Assembly (NCBI RefSeq): GCF_000148525.1
Contig: NZ_AEDU01000025.1
Span: forward strand, 35,053-99,052
Origin: Streptococcus mitis SK564
GTDB lineage: Bacteria > Bacillota > Bacilli > Lactobacillales > Streptococcaceae
Direction of reading: 5' to 3'
Length of the DNA: 64,000 bases
Below are positions 24,365-36,553 of the stretch, in pieces (the stretch's first letter is position 1; each line of letters begins with the position of its first letter). A model generated the notes under the pieces. That model saw only the letters and a list, made by a program, of their open reading frames with translations. It ran no database searches and was not told the origin of the DNA. Both the position numbers and the translations under genes were made by a program.

Positions 24365-24859
24365 TTATAGATAATATCTTTCAAAAATAAACTGAAAAAT
24401 AAGCATCCACACAAGATTTAAAATCATGGATGGTACTAGGCTATAAACGATAAAAATCGGCAGACTATCTACAGTTAAACCTACCGCTAATGCAAAGAGA
24501 TAAGCTCCCATATCAAATAGAAAAGTCATGACAATAATTGCCAACATTCTCGTCCAACGATTCAACAAAATAACACTATTCAATTTATGAAGAAAGGCTC
24601 CCAATAAGATAAATAAGAGAGTTGCAATCCCTATTAGATGGAAAAAGTAAACATCGTAAACCAAGCCTATCACAAAACAATAGACTAGGTAGAGATACTC
24701 TGATACTTCTATCGTCTCAAATAATAGAAATAGAAAAAGAAAATGACTAGCCAAATGTACATGGGGGAAAAATGAGCCCAGAAGCTGGCTAATATGGGCG
24801 TCAATTAGAACAAAGAAAGGAAGCAATAAAAACACTCCAACCCGCTTCAACTGTCTCAT
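24365..24859 (-). CDS. mreD: Rod/cell-shape membrane protein MreD
   Basis: The 164-residue protein is almost wholly hydrophobic, with about five membrane helices as in MreD. It works with MreC to direct peripheral peptidoglycan synthesis. Its start overlaps the last base of mreC, a conserved arrangement. The sequence is weakly conserved in this family, so context carries much of the call. Confidence 0.9.
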   Translation of the reverse strand: MRQLKRVGVFLLLPFFVLIDAHISQLLGSFFPHVHLASHFLFLFLLFETIEVSEYLYLVYCFVIGLVYDVYFFHLIGIATLLFILLGAFLHKLNSVILLNRWTRMLAIIVMTFLFDMGAYLFALAVGLTVDSLPIFIVYSLVPSMILNLVWMLIFQFIFERYYL

Positions 24860-25677
24860 TATGAATTCCCCACTAATTCTATCACATCCACATTATGAGT
24901 ATCTGCACTCAATTTAACAGTTACTTCTCGTGTCAAATAGTCTGTACTATGCGTTGTGGCAACCACTTCACCAACAGGAATATCCGCAACGTTAAAGTTT
25001 CCTAATCCACCCGTTGTCACCTTATCGCCTGTACTAATATCGCTATTGCTATTTAATTGGCTAATTTTAAGAACTTCATTTTCCTTGTCGTAGCCAACAA
25101 CAATTCCATAAATTGTGGTAGTGCCGTGTTGAATTTTAACAGAAATCTTATCTGCATTTTCCGTATTTGTCAAAAGGTTGACCATAGTAGAGTTGTCCTC
25201 CACTTTTGAAACACTCCCAATCAAGCCACCATTTGCAATAGCTAACATGTTCTCAGAAGCACCTTTTGATCTACCTGCATCTAAGGTCAACTCCTGCTTC
25301 CAAGATACCGGAGAACGCATAATAACATCTGCTGCCAAAGTCTTTGTAGCTTGCAACTTGGACTTCATATCAAGCAATTGGCGCAATTGTTCATTTTCTG
25401 TCTTTAAACTTTCCACCTCATTTGCTTTGACTTCTAACTGGTAAATCTGTTTCTTCAAACTTTCATTTTCATTATATGTTCGTGTCAAATGAGCCAGATC
25501 TGATTTGACAGAATCAAACCACCGAAAAGGTTTTTGCACAACCCTATCAACCAATGAGATTCCATCTCCTAATTTTGTCACAATTGTACTTGAATAAGTC
25601 GTAGCTAAGAGAGCTGACACAAGCAGAACAGTGACAAAAACAATAATGACATATTTTGATTTTTTAAAACGGTTCAT
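24859..25677 (-). CDS. mreC: Cell-shape protein MreC
   Basis: MreC has one N-terminal membrane helix (about residues 8-28), a coiled coil (about 70-105; ESLKKQIYQLEVKANEVESLKTENEQL), and a double beta-barrel extracellular domain with VIMRSPVSWKQELTLDAGRSKGASENM and TGGLGNFNVADIPVGEV. It organises peripheral wall synthesis. The 272 residues match streptococcal MreC. Confidence 0.95.
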   Translation of the reverse strand: MNRFKKSKYVIIVFVTVLLVSALLATTYSSTIVTKLGDGISLVDRVVQKPFRWFDSVKSDLAHLTRTYNENESLKKQIYQLEVKANEVESLKTENEQLRQLLDMKSKLQATKTLAADVIMRSPVSWKQELTLDAGRSKGASENMLAIANGGLIGSVSKVEDNSTMVNLLTNTENADKISVKIQHGTTTIYGIVVGYDKENEVLKISQLNSNSDISTGDKVTTGGLGNFNVADIPVGEVVATTHSTDYLTREVTVKLSADTHNVDVIELVGNS

Positions 25678-25736
25678 ATCCCTACCTTTATATCAAGAAC
25701 TGTTACAGTAACTTTTAATCAATTCTTTAAATGCTA

Positions 25737-26531
25737 CTAAGATTTTAAGAAAAATAAGCAACAACCAAGTACGATAATAACAAGAATGGTCAGCGTATCC
25801 TTTCGAGTCCATTTCAATTGTCGGTATTGACTTCTACCTTTTCCACCCTGATAACCACGCGCTTCCATGGCGATAGCCAAAGAATCTGCACGTTTTAAAC
25901 TTGTCGCAAAAAGAGGAATCAAAATAGGAATCATAGCCTTTACTTTTTGAGCAATGCTTCCTTCACCAAAATCCACTCCACGCGCTTTCTGTGCATTCAT
26001 AATCCGCGTCGTATCATCCATTAAGGTCGGAACAAAACGTAGACTCATGGACAGCATCAATCCAATTTCATGAACCGGAACTTTCACACGCTTTAAAGGC
26101 GCTAATAAAGCTTCGACAGCTGATGCCAAACTTAAGGGCATGGTCGTTAAGGTTAACAAAGTTGAAAAGAAAATAATCAATACAAAGCGACAAAAAATAA
26201 TCCCAGCTTGTTGCAAAGCATAATCTGTGATTCTCACAAACGAAAATTCAAATAAAACATTCCCATTAGAAATGAAAAATAGTTGAAAAATAGTTGTGAA
26301 GGCAATCAAGAAAAACATAGACTTCAAGCCCTGAATAAAAAATGAAAGAGATACTCCTGACAAGGCAATAAAGATCCCTGTCGCTATAAAAAGAATTAAA
26401 TTCGTCAAGGGATTATTAGCCCAAAAAACGATTAAAATCAGTAGCATCATAGCCAGTAATTTGCTACGTGGATCCAACCGGTGAACAATCGAATCCCCTG
26501 GGATATAACGCCCCAAAATCATACTATCCAT
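25737..26531 (-). CDS. ecfT: ECF transporter transmembrane protein EcfT
   Basis: EcfT is the shared membrane coupling subunit of energy-coupling-factor vitamin transporters. It has about five to six membrane helices and the two Ala-Arg-Gly coupling motifs ([10 protein letters not shown] and [12 protein letters not shown]) that contact the ATPases. It overlaps ecfA2 by eight bases and completes the EcfA1-A2-T module; the substrate-specific S subunits are encoded elsewhere. Confidence 0.95.
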   Translation of the reverse strand: MDSMILGRYIPGDSIVHRLDPRSKLLAMMLLILIVFWANNPLTNLILFIATGIFIALSGVSLSFFIQGLKSMFFLIAFTTIFQLFFISNGNVLFEFSFVRITDYALQQAGIIFCRFVLIIFFSTLLTLTTMPLSLASAVEALLAPLKRVKVPVHEIGLMLSMSLRFVPTLMDDTTRIMNAQKARGVDFGEGSIAQKVKAMIPILIPLFATSLKRADSLAIAMEARGYQGGKGRSQYRQLKWTRKDTLTILVIIVLGCCLFFLKS

Positions 26532-27363
26532 TTAGCGACTCCTTGAACTCCTCTATCTTAATCGGTAATCGTTTAAATGACACGCCTCTATCAGCCAATC
26601 GTTTACAAAAGGCCGTAATTTTAGGTACTCCCAACTGCACTTCTTCCATAAAGACAACATCTTGAAAGACATCACTTGGCTTACCACCCTTAACTAAACG
26701 TCCCTTTTCCATCACATAGACTTGATTCACATATTCAGCAACATCATCCATCAAATGCGTTACCAAGACAATGGTCATCCCTGACTGGTGGAGTTTTTTG
26801 AACAAATTCATCAACTCTTTTCTACCCAGAGGATCCAGGCCTGCTGTGGGTTCATCTAAGACTAATACAGCTGGTTCCATGGCAAGTATGCCTGCAATGG
26901 CCACACGTCTCATTTGTCCCCCTGACAGCTCAAACGGGCTACGATTTAAAAGTGATTCATCAATTCCAACCAGAGCCAGTTTCTCACGCGCAATCTTCTC
27001 CGCATCTTCTTCAGAAACTCCAAAATTTTGCGGTCCAAAAGCAACGTCTTTCAAAACCGTTTCTTCAAAAATCTGATTTTCAGCAAACTGAAATACCAAG
27101 CCAACTTGTTTTCTAATTTGACGAATATCTTTATTTTTAGAAGTCGAGGTGATTAAGGTATCAAAAACTCGCACACTCCCTTGACTTGGAACCAATAAAC
27201 CATTTAATAGTTGTAAAATAGTTGATTTGCCACTACCTGTATGCCCAATTAACGCCGTATAAGAACCATCTTCAATCGTCAAAGAAACATCCGACAAAGC
27301 TGTTGAAGCTAAGGGAGTCCCTTCTTGATATGTAAAACTCACATTTTCTAGAGCAATTCCCAT
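26524..27363 (-). CDS. ecfA2: ECF transporter ATPase EcfA2
   Basis: This ATPase pairs with EcfA1 to energise vitamin uptake. Walker A is GHTGSGKST (about residues 38-46), the signature is [14 protein letters not shown], and Walker B is [13 protein letters not shown], followed by the His switch VTHLMDD. The 279 residues are typical. It overlaps both neighbours, so translation of the module is coupled. Confidence 0.95.
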   Translation of the reverse strand: MGIALENVSFTYQEGTPLASTALSDVSLTIEDGSYTALIGHTGSGKSTILQLLNGLLVPSQGSVRVFDTLITSTSKNKDIRQIRKQVGLVFQFAENQIFEETVLKDVAFGPQNFGVSEEDAEKIAREKLALVGIDESLLNRSPFELSGGQMRRVAIAGILAMEPAVLVLDEPTAGLDPLGRKELMNLFKKLHQSGMTIVLVTHLMDDVAEYVNQVYVMEKGRLVKGGKPSDVFQDVVFMEEVQLGVPKITAFCKRLADRGVSFKRLPIKIEEFKESLNG

Positions 27364-28175
27364 AGCTTATCCTCTAGCTCACTTTCTGTCAAATAATTTT
27401 CAGGTAAATCATAGCCATTCTGGCTCAAAGAATGTTTTAATTGATTGGCAAAAGGATCGTCTAATCCAATTTGATCTAAATCATTTCGAGAGAAAAGTTC
27501 TCTTGGGCTACTAGTTGATTCAATTTCCCCTTTTTTCATGACCAATACGCGGTCACTCATGGCAACTTCTTCCAAATCATGGGTAATAGAAATGACCGTC
27601 ATATCATAGTCTTTCCGAATTCCCTGTACTGTCTCAATCAGTTCTCTACGCCCCTCAGGGTCCAACATACTCGTTGCTTCATCTAAGATTAAAATAGCTG
27701 GTCTTAGGGCTACAACGCCTGCAATGGCCACACGTTGCTTTTGGCCACCTGATAGACGCGCCGGCTCTCTCTTTTTAAAGTCTAACATGCCAACTAAAGC
27801 CAGAGCTTCTTCCACTCTCTTTTTCATTTCTTGACGAGAAAGGCCCTGATTTTCCAAACCAAAAGCAACATCATCTTCAACAGTCGCTCCAACAAATTGA
27901 TTGTCTGGATTTTGAAAAACCATACCGATTTGACGACGTATATTCCAAACATTTTCCTCAGTCAGCCGTTGGCCATCAATTACAATCTCTCCGGATTCCG
28001 CTTCCAGTAAGCCGTCAATTAATCGAACCGTCGTTGATTTACCACTACCATTATGCCCTACAATCGAAAGCCATTCTCCACGTTTCACGTGAAACGTAAT
28101 ATCTTTCACATCATAGTATTCCTGACTTTCCTTATAGCGAAAAGAAAGATTTTTTACATCAATTATTGATTTCAT
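27348..28175 (-). CDS. ecfA1: ECF transporter ATPase EcfA1
   Basis: This is the partner ATPase to EcfA2. Walker A is GHNGSGKST, the signature is [14 protein letters not shown], and Walker B is [13 protein letters not shown]. It is 275 residues long. A parS-like palindrome lies inside the coding sequence at 28081-28096, where it encodes part of the N-terminal strand [10 protein letters not shown]. It overlaps pgsA by four bases. Confidence 0.95.
   Translation of the reverse strand: MKSIIDVKNLSFRYKESQEYYDVKDITFHVKRGEWLSIVGHNGSGKSTTVRLIDGLLEAESGEIVIDGQRLTEENVWNIRRQIGMVFQNPDNQFVGATVEDDVAFGLENQGLSRQEMKKRVEEALALVGMLDFKKREPARLSGGQKQRVAIAGVVALRPAILILDEATSMLDPEGRRELIETVQGIRKDYDMTVISITHDLEEVAMSDRVLVMKKGEIESTSSPRELFSRNDLDQIGLDDPFANQLKHSLSQNGYDLPENYLTESELEDKLWELL
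28081..28096. other. parS site within ecfA1
   Basis: CGTTTCACGTGAAACG is a perfect 16-base palindrome that matches the ParB target TGTTTCACGTGAAACA at 14 of 16 positions. It lies about 21 kb left of the origin. Confidence 0.85.
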
Positions 28176-28717
28176 TTCGAACCAAATGTCCCTTTAAATA
28201 CATAAGCACTACCCTTGAAATAATCATAGCCAGAGTAGATAGTGAAAAACAAGGCTACATAAAGTAGAACTTGACCAAGCAAAGTCCAATGTAATAGCAA
28301 GAAAATAATGGCAAACATCTGACTGAAAGTTTTAATTTTTCCAGGCATTGCCGCTGCTAAAACCGTTCCGCCAGTTTCAACCAGTAAAAGCCTTAAACCT
28401 GTCACAGCCAACTCACGACAGATGATTACTGCAACAATCCAAGCAGGAGCCATACCTAACTCAATCAGCATAATAAAAGCCGACATAACTAGTAGTTTAT
28501 CCGCCATAGGATCTGCAAATTTACCGAAATTACTGACTACATTCCATTTACGAGCTAAATATCCATCTAAATAGTCGGTAATACTGGCAACAGCAAAGAT
28601 AATAGCTGCCACTATATGACTCTCTGTCGAATTTCCTATCGTTAAAACAAAGATAAAAATAGGTATAAAGAGAATTCGACCTATTGTTAAGAGATTGGGA
28701 ATTTGTTCTTTTTTCAT
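28172..28717 (-). CDS. pgsA: CDP-diacylglycerol-glycerol-3-phosphate phosphatidyltransferase
   Basis: PgsA makes phosphatidylglycerol phosphate from CDP-diacylglycerol and glycerol-3-phosphate in the membrane. The CDP-alcohol phosphotransferase motif DGxxAR...GxxxDxxxD appears as DYLDGYLARKWNVVSNFGKFADPMADK (about residues 47-73), and several membrane helices follow. Its 181 residues are normal. It lies between rodZ and ecfA1, as in other streptococci. Confidence 0.95.
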   Translation of the reverse strand: MKKEQIPNLLTIGRILFIPIFIFVLTIGNSTESHIVAAIIFAVASITDYLDGYLARKWNVVSNFGKFADPMADKLLVMSAFIMLIELGMAPAWIVAVIICRELAVTGLRLLLVETGGTVLAAAMPGKIKTFSQMFAIIFLLLHWTLLGQVLLYVALFFTIYSGYDYFKGSAYVFKGTFGSK

Positions 28718-28727
28718 TCGTTTTTCC

Positions 28728-29561
28728 TTAATTTTTAGTAAAGGTTACAGTGATTTGTCCAGTCTGAGCTGTTAATTTCGATAAATCAACAGTCTGATTA
28801 TCTACTGTCAAAGCAACACCTTTTACAACACCTAACGTAATGGTTACAGGATTTTTTGTTGCAACTGTTGCTTCTGCACTTTTCTTCTCTGGCGATAAGG
28901 TTACACCGCCCTCAAGTTCGCTTTCTGAAATGCTGACCCAACTTGTAACATCTGAAACTGCCAATTGCAATTTAACTGTTTCCTTACTTGTCTTATAAGC
29001 TATGTCTACATGATTTCCTTCGCCTGATACACTTATCGCTGATTCTACACTAGAAGAACTGCTAGATGAACTACTACTTGAGGAGTGGGGAACAGAGCTA
29101 GTTGAACTTGTTGATTGAACCACACTGTAATTAGAAAGAGAAGGTCCCTCTGGTTGAGTTTGAATATAGTTCCAAACATAATAGGTCACAAAAATTAAAA
29201 TCGATAAGGCAAAAAGGATAAAATAAAATAAAGGTAAAAAGGATGTTTTTTTCTTCTTTTTCTTACTTGAACGCCTACGACCTGTCAACTCGTCTTCATC
29301 AACATCTACTTCCTCATAAGTAATCATACTCCCAGAATCATAAGCATCCAAAACAATTTGATCATCTAACTCAACAGCCCATGCATATTTTCTCAAGAAA
29401 GAACGCGTGTAAAAAGGACTTGGAAGTTGATCGAAATCGTCTGCTTCCATTGCTTCCAACATATCTAACTGGATTTCTGTCTTTTTCTGCAATTCATCTA
29501 AACTCAATCCCTGATTGATTCTAGCTAATCGTAAAACCTCACCAATTGTTTTTTTCCTCAT
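28728..29561 (-). CDS. rodZ: Cell-shape protein RodZ
   Basis: The N-terminal Cro-like helix-turn-helix domain (MRKKTIGEVLRLARINQGLSLDELQKKTEIQ, residues 1-75) is cytoplasmic. A Lys-rich patch (RRSSKKKKKKT) precedes a membrane helix (about 107-128), then a Ser-rich linker with a run of 12 Ser, and a C-terminal extracellular domain of about 90 residues. RodZ links the division and elongation machinery. An ATG nine bases upstream is too close to the AGAAGGG site, so I placed the start at 29559-29561. Confidence 0.92.
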   Translation of the reverse strand: MRKKTIGEVLRLARINQGLSLDELQKKTEIQLDMLEAMEADDFDQLPSPFYTRSFLRKYAWAVELDDQIVLDAYDSGSMITYEEVDVDEDELTGRRRSSKKKKKKTSFLPLFYFILFALSILIFVTYYVWNYIQTQPEGPSLSNYSVVQSTSSTSSVPHSSSSSSSSSSSSVESAISVSGEGNHVDIAYKTSKETVKLQLAVSDVTSWVSISESELEGGVTLSPEKKSAEATVATKNPVTITLGVVKGVALTVDNQTVDLSKLTAQTGQITVTFTKN

Positions 29562-29602
29562 ACTTGTCATCCCTTCTTTCTAGTGTCTATTATGATAGGT
29601 TA

Positions 29603-30886
29603 CTACGATGGGAATATTGTAAAATCAACTATGTCACCATCATCTATTAAGTGATGTCCTGCTTCAAGGACATCCTCTAAAGTAATTTCCTGTAAAATTT
29701 TCGGTAAATCAAAAATTGTCTCACCATGTTCAAAAGCATCATATTGCGTTGCAATAAATTCAAGAGAGTTCATGCTACTGAAAAATTCTCCAAACATCTC
29801 TCTTTTGATAATATCTAAATGATCCTCTGTAATATCTAAATCCTTTGTAAAATTACGAATGGCCTTCCTAAATTGATGAGATAAAGCAACTGGCTCTTTC
29901 GTATCCATTGTCAACATAACAAAATGAAAGCGACTTGTTACTTCAATTTCAAGAGATAGGGACGCATCTATTTTACCTGATTCATATAACTTTTGAAAAC
30001 GATCCGAAGTCCAACCAAACATCATTGCAAACAATAATTTTAATAAAATATGATGTCGATAGCAATCCGCCTCAGAAACTCCTCGCTTACCTCTAACTCC
30101 AATCGCTAGTTTGGGAGAAGATACTTCCATTCTCATACTATCTGTTGGTTTTACATCTTGTAAAAGCAACTTTTCTCTTGCTACTTCCTGAACATCTAAA
30201 TCTTTCAATTCTTTTCTTTCAAAATAGTCCTGTACTTGATCCACATCAAAATTGCCAACTAAAAACAGAGACATGTTTACAGGTTTGTAAAACTTTGTAA
30301 AATTTTCTTGCAAATTCGTTAGATAGATTTGGGAAATGGACTCCTCACTTCCAACTATATCCGTTGCTAAAGGTGTGCCAGGATATAAATTCGCTAAGGT
30401 TGAAAAGAATAAACACGAATCTGGATCATCTTGATACATTTCTCGTTCTTGCTGAATAATATCCTGCTCTCTTAAAATGGAATCTTCAGTAAAATGTGCT
30501 GATGTTACCAATTCATCAAGTAAATCTAAATTTTCTAAAAAATGATCCGTTGCTGAAAAAAGATAGCTTGTTTTTGTAAAGCTTGTAAAGGCATTACTAT
30601 CTGCACCTAGACTCGTAAAAGCCGACATCAAATCGCTAGAATCTTCTCTCTCAAATAATTTATGTTCAAGAAAATGAGCAATTCCCGCAGGATATTCTTT
30701 TACATCTCCGTCAACTTCTGTGACAAGCGTATCTACCGAACCAAATTGTACAGTTACACTCCCGTAAACCTCTTTAAATTCCTTTTTAGGCAAAAGAGCA
30801 ACTGTCAATCCGTTGGCCAAACGAGTTCGATAAACCATTTCTTTTACAGCTGGATAGTATTTTTCTTCAAAAACAACCTTTGTCAT
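29603..30886 (-). CDS. M16-family zinc metallopeptidase, catalytic subunit-like
   Basis: This 427-residue protein has the inverted zinc motif HxxEH (HFLEH, about residues 71-75) followed by a downstream Glu-rich region (DIIQQEREMYQDDP), which marks it as an active M16 peptidase of the YmfH type. Its partner upstream lacks the motif; such pairs form a heterodimeric peptidase. The two overlap by four bases. The substrate is unknown, and processing of small peptides is the usual proposal. Confidence 0.88.
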   Translation of the reverse strand: MTKVVFEEKYYPAVKEMVYRTRLANGLTVALLPKKEFKEVYGSVTVQFGSVDTLVTEVDGDVKEYPAGIAHFLEHKLFEREDSSDLMSAFTSLGADSNAFTSFTKTSYLFSATDHFLENLDLLDELVTSAHFTEDSILREQDIIQQEREMYQDDPDSCLFFSTLANLYPGTPLATDIVGSEESISQIYLTNLQENFTKFYKPVNMSLFLVGNFDVDQVQDYFERKELKDLDVQEVAREKLLLQDVKPTDSMRMEVSSPKLAIGVRGKRGVSEADCYRHHILLKLLFAMMFGWTSDRFQKLYESGKIDASLSLEIEVTSRFHFVMLTMDTKEPVALSHQFRKAIRNFTKDLDITEDHLDIIKREMFGEFFSSMNSLEFIATQYDAFEHGETIFDLPKILQEITLEDVLEAGHHLIDDGDIVDFTIFPS

Positions 30887-32133
30887 TCTATTCCTTCCAT
30901 AAAGTAAATCGCTTGTAGTTTCACATTATTAGCTGCTCTACAAATAGCATCTTTGTCAACTTGCTCGAGTTTTGTAATCCAACTTTTAAAGTCTGCTGAA
31001 GATTTTCCAAGTAAGGCATTTTGATAAGCACGTTCAATCAATGAACCTTGATTATCTTGAGAAAGTAACAAAGACCGACGAATCATTTCCTTGGTCTGCT
31101 CTAACTCAAGCTCTGTAAAATAACCTTTTTTTAAATCAAGCAGTTGATTGTTCATCATTTTACGAGCCTGATTCCGATTTTCTCGATCAATACCAGCATA
31201 CATCCTCAAAAATCCACTAAATAAATCAAGCTGACTTGAAATAGTATAAGCTAATCCAGCATTTTCACGGACATTTGTAAAGAGCTTAGAATGAGCAAAT
31301 CCACCCAGTAAACCATTCATTACAATCATGGGTAAATGTTGCTCATCACCATATTCAGAAGGGCAATGATAACCTAATTCCAAAATGGATTGTCCCACAT
31401 TTTTCCGAACCACACCTTCCTGAAGGATATTGGAATAAGGTTGACAATACTGGACCTTCACATCTCCTTCTCGACCTTTAAAGGCAAATGATTCTAATAC
31501 ATTTTGAATTTCAACCTCATTAAAATCACCTAGGAAAAAGAAATCGATTCGATCATTGGCCAAAAATTCTTGGAAACAAGAATAAGAACTTTGTGGAGTT
31601 TCAGCTAAAATACGATTTCGTAAATCACTATATTCCAATTGGAGACGTTCATCATGAAAAAATAATTTATCTAATTCTTTATGTGCGAAATAAAAAGAAT
31701 CATCCATATCAGCTGCTAAACTTGCTAGCAATTGCTTTTTCTCAATTGCAAATAAGGCCGAATCAAACCCATTATCAACTATCACGGGTGAAAAAAGAGT
31801 TTCTTTTACTAGTTCCAAAACTTGTGAAGTCAACACATTTTTCCTACTTAAAAACTCATCACGAACATAGGTAAATGTCAATTCTACAATGTGACTTTTC
31901 CCTCTTCTGAAACAATTGGTTGACATATCTGTACCGTATAGACTGGCCAAGTGTCTCCTCAAAGCTTGAGAAGTAGGGTACATCAGATTAGCAGTCTCTA
32001 GCATACTCGCACTCAACATGCGACCTGCAATCGTATCAAGAGATAATGGAGCTGTAAAACGCACGGTAATTTTGTTCGTTTTAAACTTTTTTGATTGGAT
32101 AAAATGTGTTGAAATTCCATGCACTAACTCCAT
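30883..32133 (-). CDS. M16-family peptidase-like protein, non-catalytic partner
   Basis: The 416-residue protein has the M16 fold (SLDTIAGRMLSASMLETANLMYPTSQALRRHLASLYG near the N-terminus; ENAGLAYTISSQLDLFSGFLRMYAGIDREN near 300) but no HxxEH zinc motif, like YmfF. It probably binds substrate for the catalytic partner encoded just downstream. It is the first gene of the pair and is divergent from yaaA. Confidence 0.87.
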   Translation of the reverse strand: MELVHGISTHFIQSKKFKTNKITVRFTAPLSLDTIAGRMLSASMLETANLMYPTSQALRRHLASLYGTDMSTNCFRRGKSHIVELTFTYVRDEFLSRKNVLTSQVLELVKETLFSPVIVDNGFDSALFAIEKKQLLASLAADMDDSFYFAHKELDKLFFHDERLQLEYSDLRNRILAETPQSSYSCFQEFLANDRIDFFFLGDFNEVEIQNVLESFAFKGREGDVKVQYCQPYSNILQEGVVRKNVGQSILELGYHCPSEYGDEQHLPMIVMNGLLGGFAHSKLFTNVRENAGLAYTISSQLDLFSGFLRMYAGIDRENRNQARKMMNNQLLDLKKGYFTELELEQTKEMIRRSLLLSQDNQGSLIERAYQNALLGKSSADFKSWITKLEQVDKDAICRAANNVKLQAIYFMEGIE

Positions 32134-32262
32134 GATTTACCTCCTTATATACAGACTTCTATTATATCACGAAAACCTGAAATTTTCTTGTTCTCTGTAA
32201 CACTTTTGAAATAAAAATCGCTTACATTTCTTCCTGTTTCTCTCACTATTTTTAGGAAAATA

Positions 32263-32271
32263 TGGTATAAT
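32263..32271 (+). promoter_or_regulatory. yaaA-recF promoter (extended -10)
   Basis: TGGTATAAT is an extended -10 box 21 bases before the yaaA ATG. Confidence 0.6.
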
Positions 32272-32291
32272 ACCAAAGATTGAGGTGAATT

Positions 32292-32660
32292 ATGGAATAC
32301 AAATTATTTGAAGAATTTATTACCCTCCAAGCACTACTCAAAGAACTTGGAATTACACATAGCGGAGGAGCTATCAAATCATTTCTCTCTGAACATTCTG
32401 TTTACTTTAATGGGGAATTAGAGAGTCGTCGTGGTAAAAAACTTCGTATTGGCGATAAAGTTGACATCCCTGACATGAATATTGACATCTTGTTGACACA
32501 ACCTACTTCTGAAGAACAAGATGAATACCAAGCTGATAAAGTTGAAAAAGAAAGAATCGCTAAACTTGTTAAGGAGATGAATAAAGGAGTAAAAAAAGAC
32601 AAATCAAAACCTACTTCATCACCCAAAAGCAAACAAGCTCCGCGATTCCCTGGTAGATAA
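32292..32660 (+). CDS. yaaA: S4-domain RNA-binding protein YaaA
   Basis: The 122-residue protein has an S4 RNA-binding domain in its first 70 residues ([47 protein letters not shown]). Its Lys-rich tail is probably disordered. YaaA-type proteins are conserved upstream of recF near the origin and are thought to bind ribosomal RNA. It ends two bases before recF, so the pair is an operon. Confidence 0.88.
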   Translation: MEYKLFEEFITLQALLKELGITHSGGAIKSFLSEHSVYFNGELESRRGKKLRIGDKVDIPDMNIDILLTQPTSEEQDEYQADKVEKERIAKLVKEMNKGVKKDKSKPTSSPKSKQAPRFPGR

Positions 32661-32662
32661 TC

Positions 32663-33754
32663 ATGTGGCTACAACACCTATCTCTCAAGACTTTTCGTAA
32701 CTACAAAGAGACGAAAATAGACTTTAATCCTAAATTAAATGTCTTTTTAGGACGCAATGCACAAGGAAAAACAAATATGCTAGAGGCTATCTATTTTTTA
32801 GCCTTAACGCGTAGTCATCGAACTAGAACAGATAAAAATCTCATTCATTTTGATGAGGAACAACTTCATCTTTCAGGTCTCGTTCAGAAAAAAACTGGAT
32901 CCATTCCCCTAGAAATAGAACTAACACAAAAAGGCCGTGTGACAAAAGTTAATCACTTAAAACAGGCACGCCTTTCAGATTATGTAGGACACATGAATGT
33001 TGTTTTATTTGCTCCTGAAGATTTACAACTAATTAAAGGAGCACCTTCGGTTCGACGAAAATTCATTGATATGGAACTTGGACAAATCAAGCCAATCTAT
33101 TTATCTGACTTAACCAATTATAACCACATCCTAAAGCAAAGAAACACTTATCTAAAATCAGCTCAAAAAATAGATGAAACCTTCCTTTCAGTCTTAGATG
33201 ATCAGCTAGTTAATTATGGATGTCGTGTGATGAATCACCGCTTAGATTTCATAAAAAAACTAGAATCATTTGGGCGTAAGAAACATTTTGAACTCTCTAA
33301 TCAGATTGAAGAGTTGTCAATATCCTATCAATCTTCTGTCAAGCTAACTGACAAAGAAGACTTATCCGAATCTTTCAAAATTGCTTTAGAAAAAAGTAGA
33401 TCCAGAGATTTATTTAAAAAGAATACTGGTGTCGGTCCTCATCGAGATGACATTTCTTTTTATATAAATGGGATGGATGCTAGTTTCGGAAGTCAAGGAC
33501 AACATCGTAGTCTCGTCCTCTCGATAAAATTAGCAGAAATCGAATTGATGGAAAGCATTACTACAGAATCTCCAATATTACTGCTTGACGATGTTATGAG
33601 CGAACTTGACAACACTAGACAACTAAAATTATTAGAAACGATTTCTCATTCAATCCAAACCTTTATCACAACAACAAGCTTAGATCATCTTCAAAATCTG
33701 CCAGAAAATCTAAGTATCTTTACTATTCAGGATGGTAAAGTTTCTGTAAATTAA
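32663..33754 (+). CDS. recF: DNA repair and recombination protein RecF
   Basis: RecF binds gapped DNA and promotes RecA loading at replication gaps. Walker A is GRNAQGKTN (about residues 30-38), the signature is [17 protein letters not shown] and Walker B is [12 protein letters not shown]. The 363 residues are normal. In this group recF is separated from dnaA-dnaN and lies beside guaB, as seen here. Confidence 0.96.
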   Translation: MWLQHLSLKTFRNYKETKIDFNPKLNVFLGRNAQGKTNMLEAIYFLALTRSHRTRTDKNLIHFDEEQLHLSGLVQKKTGSIPLEIELTQKGRVTKVNHLKQARLSDYVGHMNVVLFAPEDLQLIKGAPSVRRKFIDMELGQIKPIYLSDLTNYNHILKQRNTYLKSAQKIDETFLSVLDDQLVNYGCRVMNHRLDFIKKLESFGRKKHFELSNQIEELSISYQSSVKLTDKEDLSESFKIALEKSRSRDLFKKNTGVGPHRDDISFYINGMDASFGSQGQHRSLVLSIKLAEIELMESITTESPILLLDDVMSELDNTRQLKLLETISHSIQTFITTTSLDHLQNLPENLSIFTIQDGKVSVN

Positions 33755-33769
33755 AATTGACAACATCGT

Positions 33770-33801
33770 AAAAGAACTCCTGTTTTCACGGGAGTTCTTT
33801 T
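33770..33801. terminator. Bidirectional terminator between recF and guaB
   Basis: AAAAGAACTCC and GGAGTTCTTTT form an 11-bp stem with A- and T-runs on both sides, between two converging genes. Confidence 0.85.
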
Positions 33802-33811
33802 CATTGTTTTT

Positions 33812-35372
<1,561 letters not shown>

Positions 35373-35387
35373 ATGTTACAGGGGTAA

Positions 35388-35430
35388 ATAAAAAACTATC
35401 TTTTCTTTGAGATAGAAATGATAGTTTCTT
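35388..35430 (-). terminator. trpS terminator
   Basis: On the minus strand AAACTATC pairs with GATAGTTT and runs into TTTTATTT, a few bases beyond the trpS stop. Confidence 0.65.
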
Positions 35431-35441
35431 GTAAAATAAAC

Positions 35442-36467
35442 TTAGTTAAAGTAATGAAGTCCCATTGCTCCTTTAACCTCAGATAGGGTTTGACCTGCAA
35501 CTTCACGCGCTCTTTCACTACCTTTTTGAAGCATATTATAAACTTCTCCCATATCCTTAGCAAATTCGATACGGCGCTCACGAATAGGACCCAGTTCACG
35601 TTCTAATATTTCAAGTAGATAACGCTTGGTCTTCACATCACCAAGACCACCTCGTTGATAATGTTCTTTCATGTCAGCAATTTCTTGAGCATCTTCTGGG
35701 CGACCAAAAACATCTAGATAATGGAAAACCATATTTCCCTCAATCTTACCTGGATCTTCCACTCGAATATGATCTGGATCTGTATACATACTCATTACTT
35801 TTTTACGCAAAGTATCCGCATCATCAGCTAAATAAATACCATTATTGAGTGATTTAGACATTTTAGCATTTCCATCTAAACCAGGCAAACGCCCTGCTCT
35901 CTCATTTTCTGGATAAATACCTTCCGGCTCTACCAAGACATCACAGTTATATGCATTGTTAAAAGAACGAACAATTTCACGAGTCTGCTCAATCATTGGT
36001 TTCTGATCTGTCCCAACAGGAACATAATTAGCCTTAAAAGCAGTGATGTCAGCTGCTTGAGCGATTGGATAGACCAAGAATCCTGTCGGAATGCTTTCTC
36101 CAAATCCTTTCTGAGCAATTTCTGTCTTGACAGTTGGATTGCGCTCCAGACGTGCTAATGACACCAAATTCATATAATACATAGACAACTCAGCCAACTC
36201 TGGAATCTGGCTTTGAATAAAAATAGTTGACTTACTTGGATCCAATCCAACTGCAAGATAATCCAAAGCCACATTTCCAATAGACTCTACAATGGTTTGA
36301 GGATCTTTGGCATGATCTGTCAAGGCTTGTTGGTCAGCCAAGAACACAAACATATCATACTTATCCTCTTCCTGTAATGATACTCGATTTTTGAGACTTC
36401 CAACATAATGTCCAATATGCAATTTTCCTGTTGGACGGTCTCCTGTTAAAATAATGGGTTTAGTCAT
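35442..36467 (-). CDS. trpS: Tryptophanyl-tRNA synthetase
   Basis: This class I synthetase charges tRNA-Trp. The HIGH-type motif is [11 protein letters not shown] (residues about 16-26) and the KMSKS motif is AKMSKSLNN (about 200-208). At 341 residues it has the usual length. An extended -10 box (TGCTATAAT) lies some 25 bases upstream on the minus strand. I found no T-box leader. Confidence 0.97.
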   Translation of the reverse strand: MTKPIILTGDRPTGKLHIGHYVGSLKNRVSLQEEDKYDMFVFLADQQALTDHAKDPQTIVESIGNVALDYLAVGLDPSKSTIFIQSQIPELAELSMYYMNLVSLARLERNPTVKTEIAQKGFGESIPTGFLVYPIAQAADITAFKANYVPVGTDQKPMIEQTREIVRSFNNAYNCDVLVEPEGIYPENERAGRLPGLDGNAKMSKSLNNGIYLADDADTLRKKVMSMYTDPDHIRVEDPGKIEGNMVFHYLDVFGRPEDAQEIADMKEHYQRGGLGDVKTKRYLLEILERELGPIRERRIEFAKDMGEVYNMLQKGSERAREVAGQTLSEVKGAMGLHYFN

Positions 36468-36553
36468 TTTGTTCTCCTTCGATATAGTCCCTTCAATTAT
36501 AGCATTTTTTTAATGAAATAACCGTAATTTATCAAAATAAATCAGTCTTGCTA

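Noticed and set aside
29040..29100. Simple repeat rich in Ser codons
   Set aside because: It encodes the poly-Ser extracellular linker of RodZ, with mixed Ser codons, and is a normal feature of the protein.
30883..32133. The M16 protein without HxxEH as a pseudogene
   Set aside because: Its frame is intact and full length, and non-catalytic partners lacking the motif are normal for this peptidase pair.
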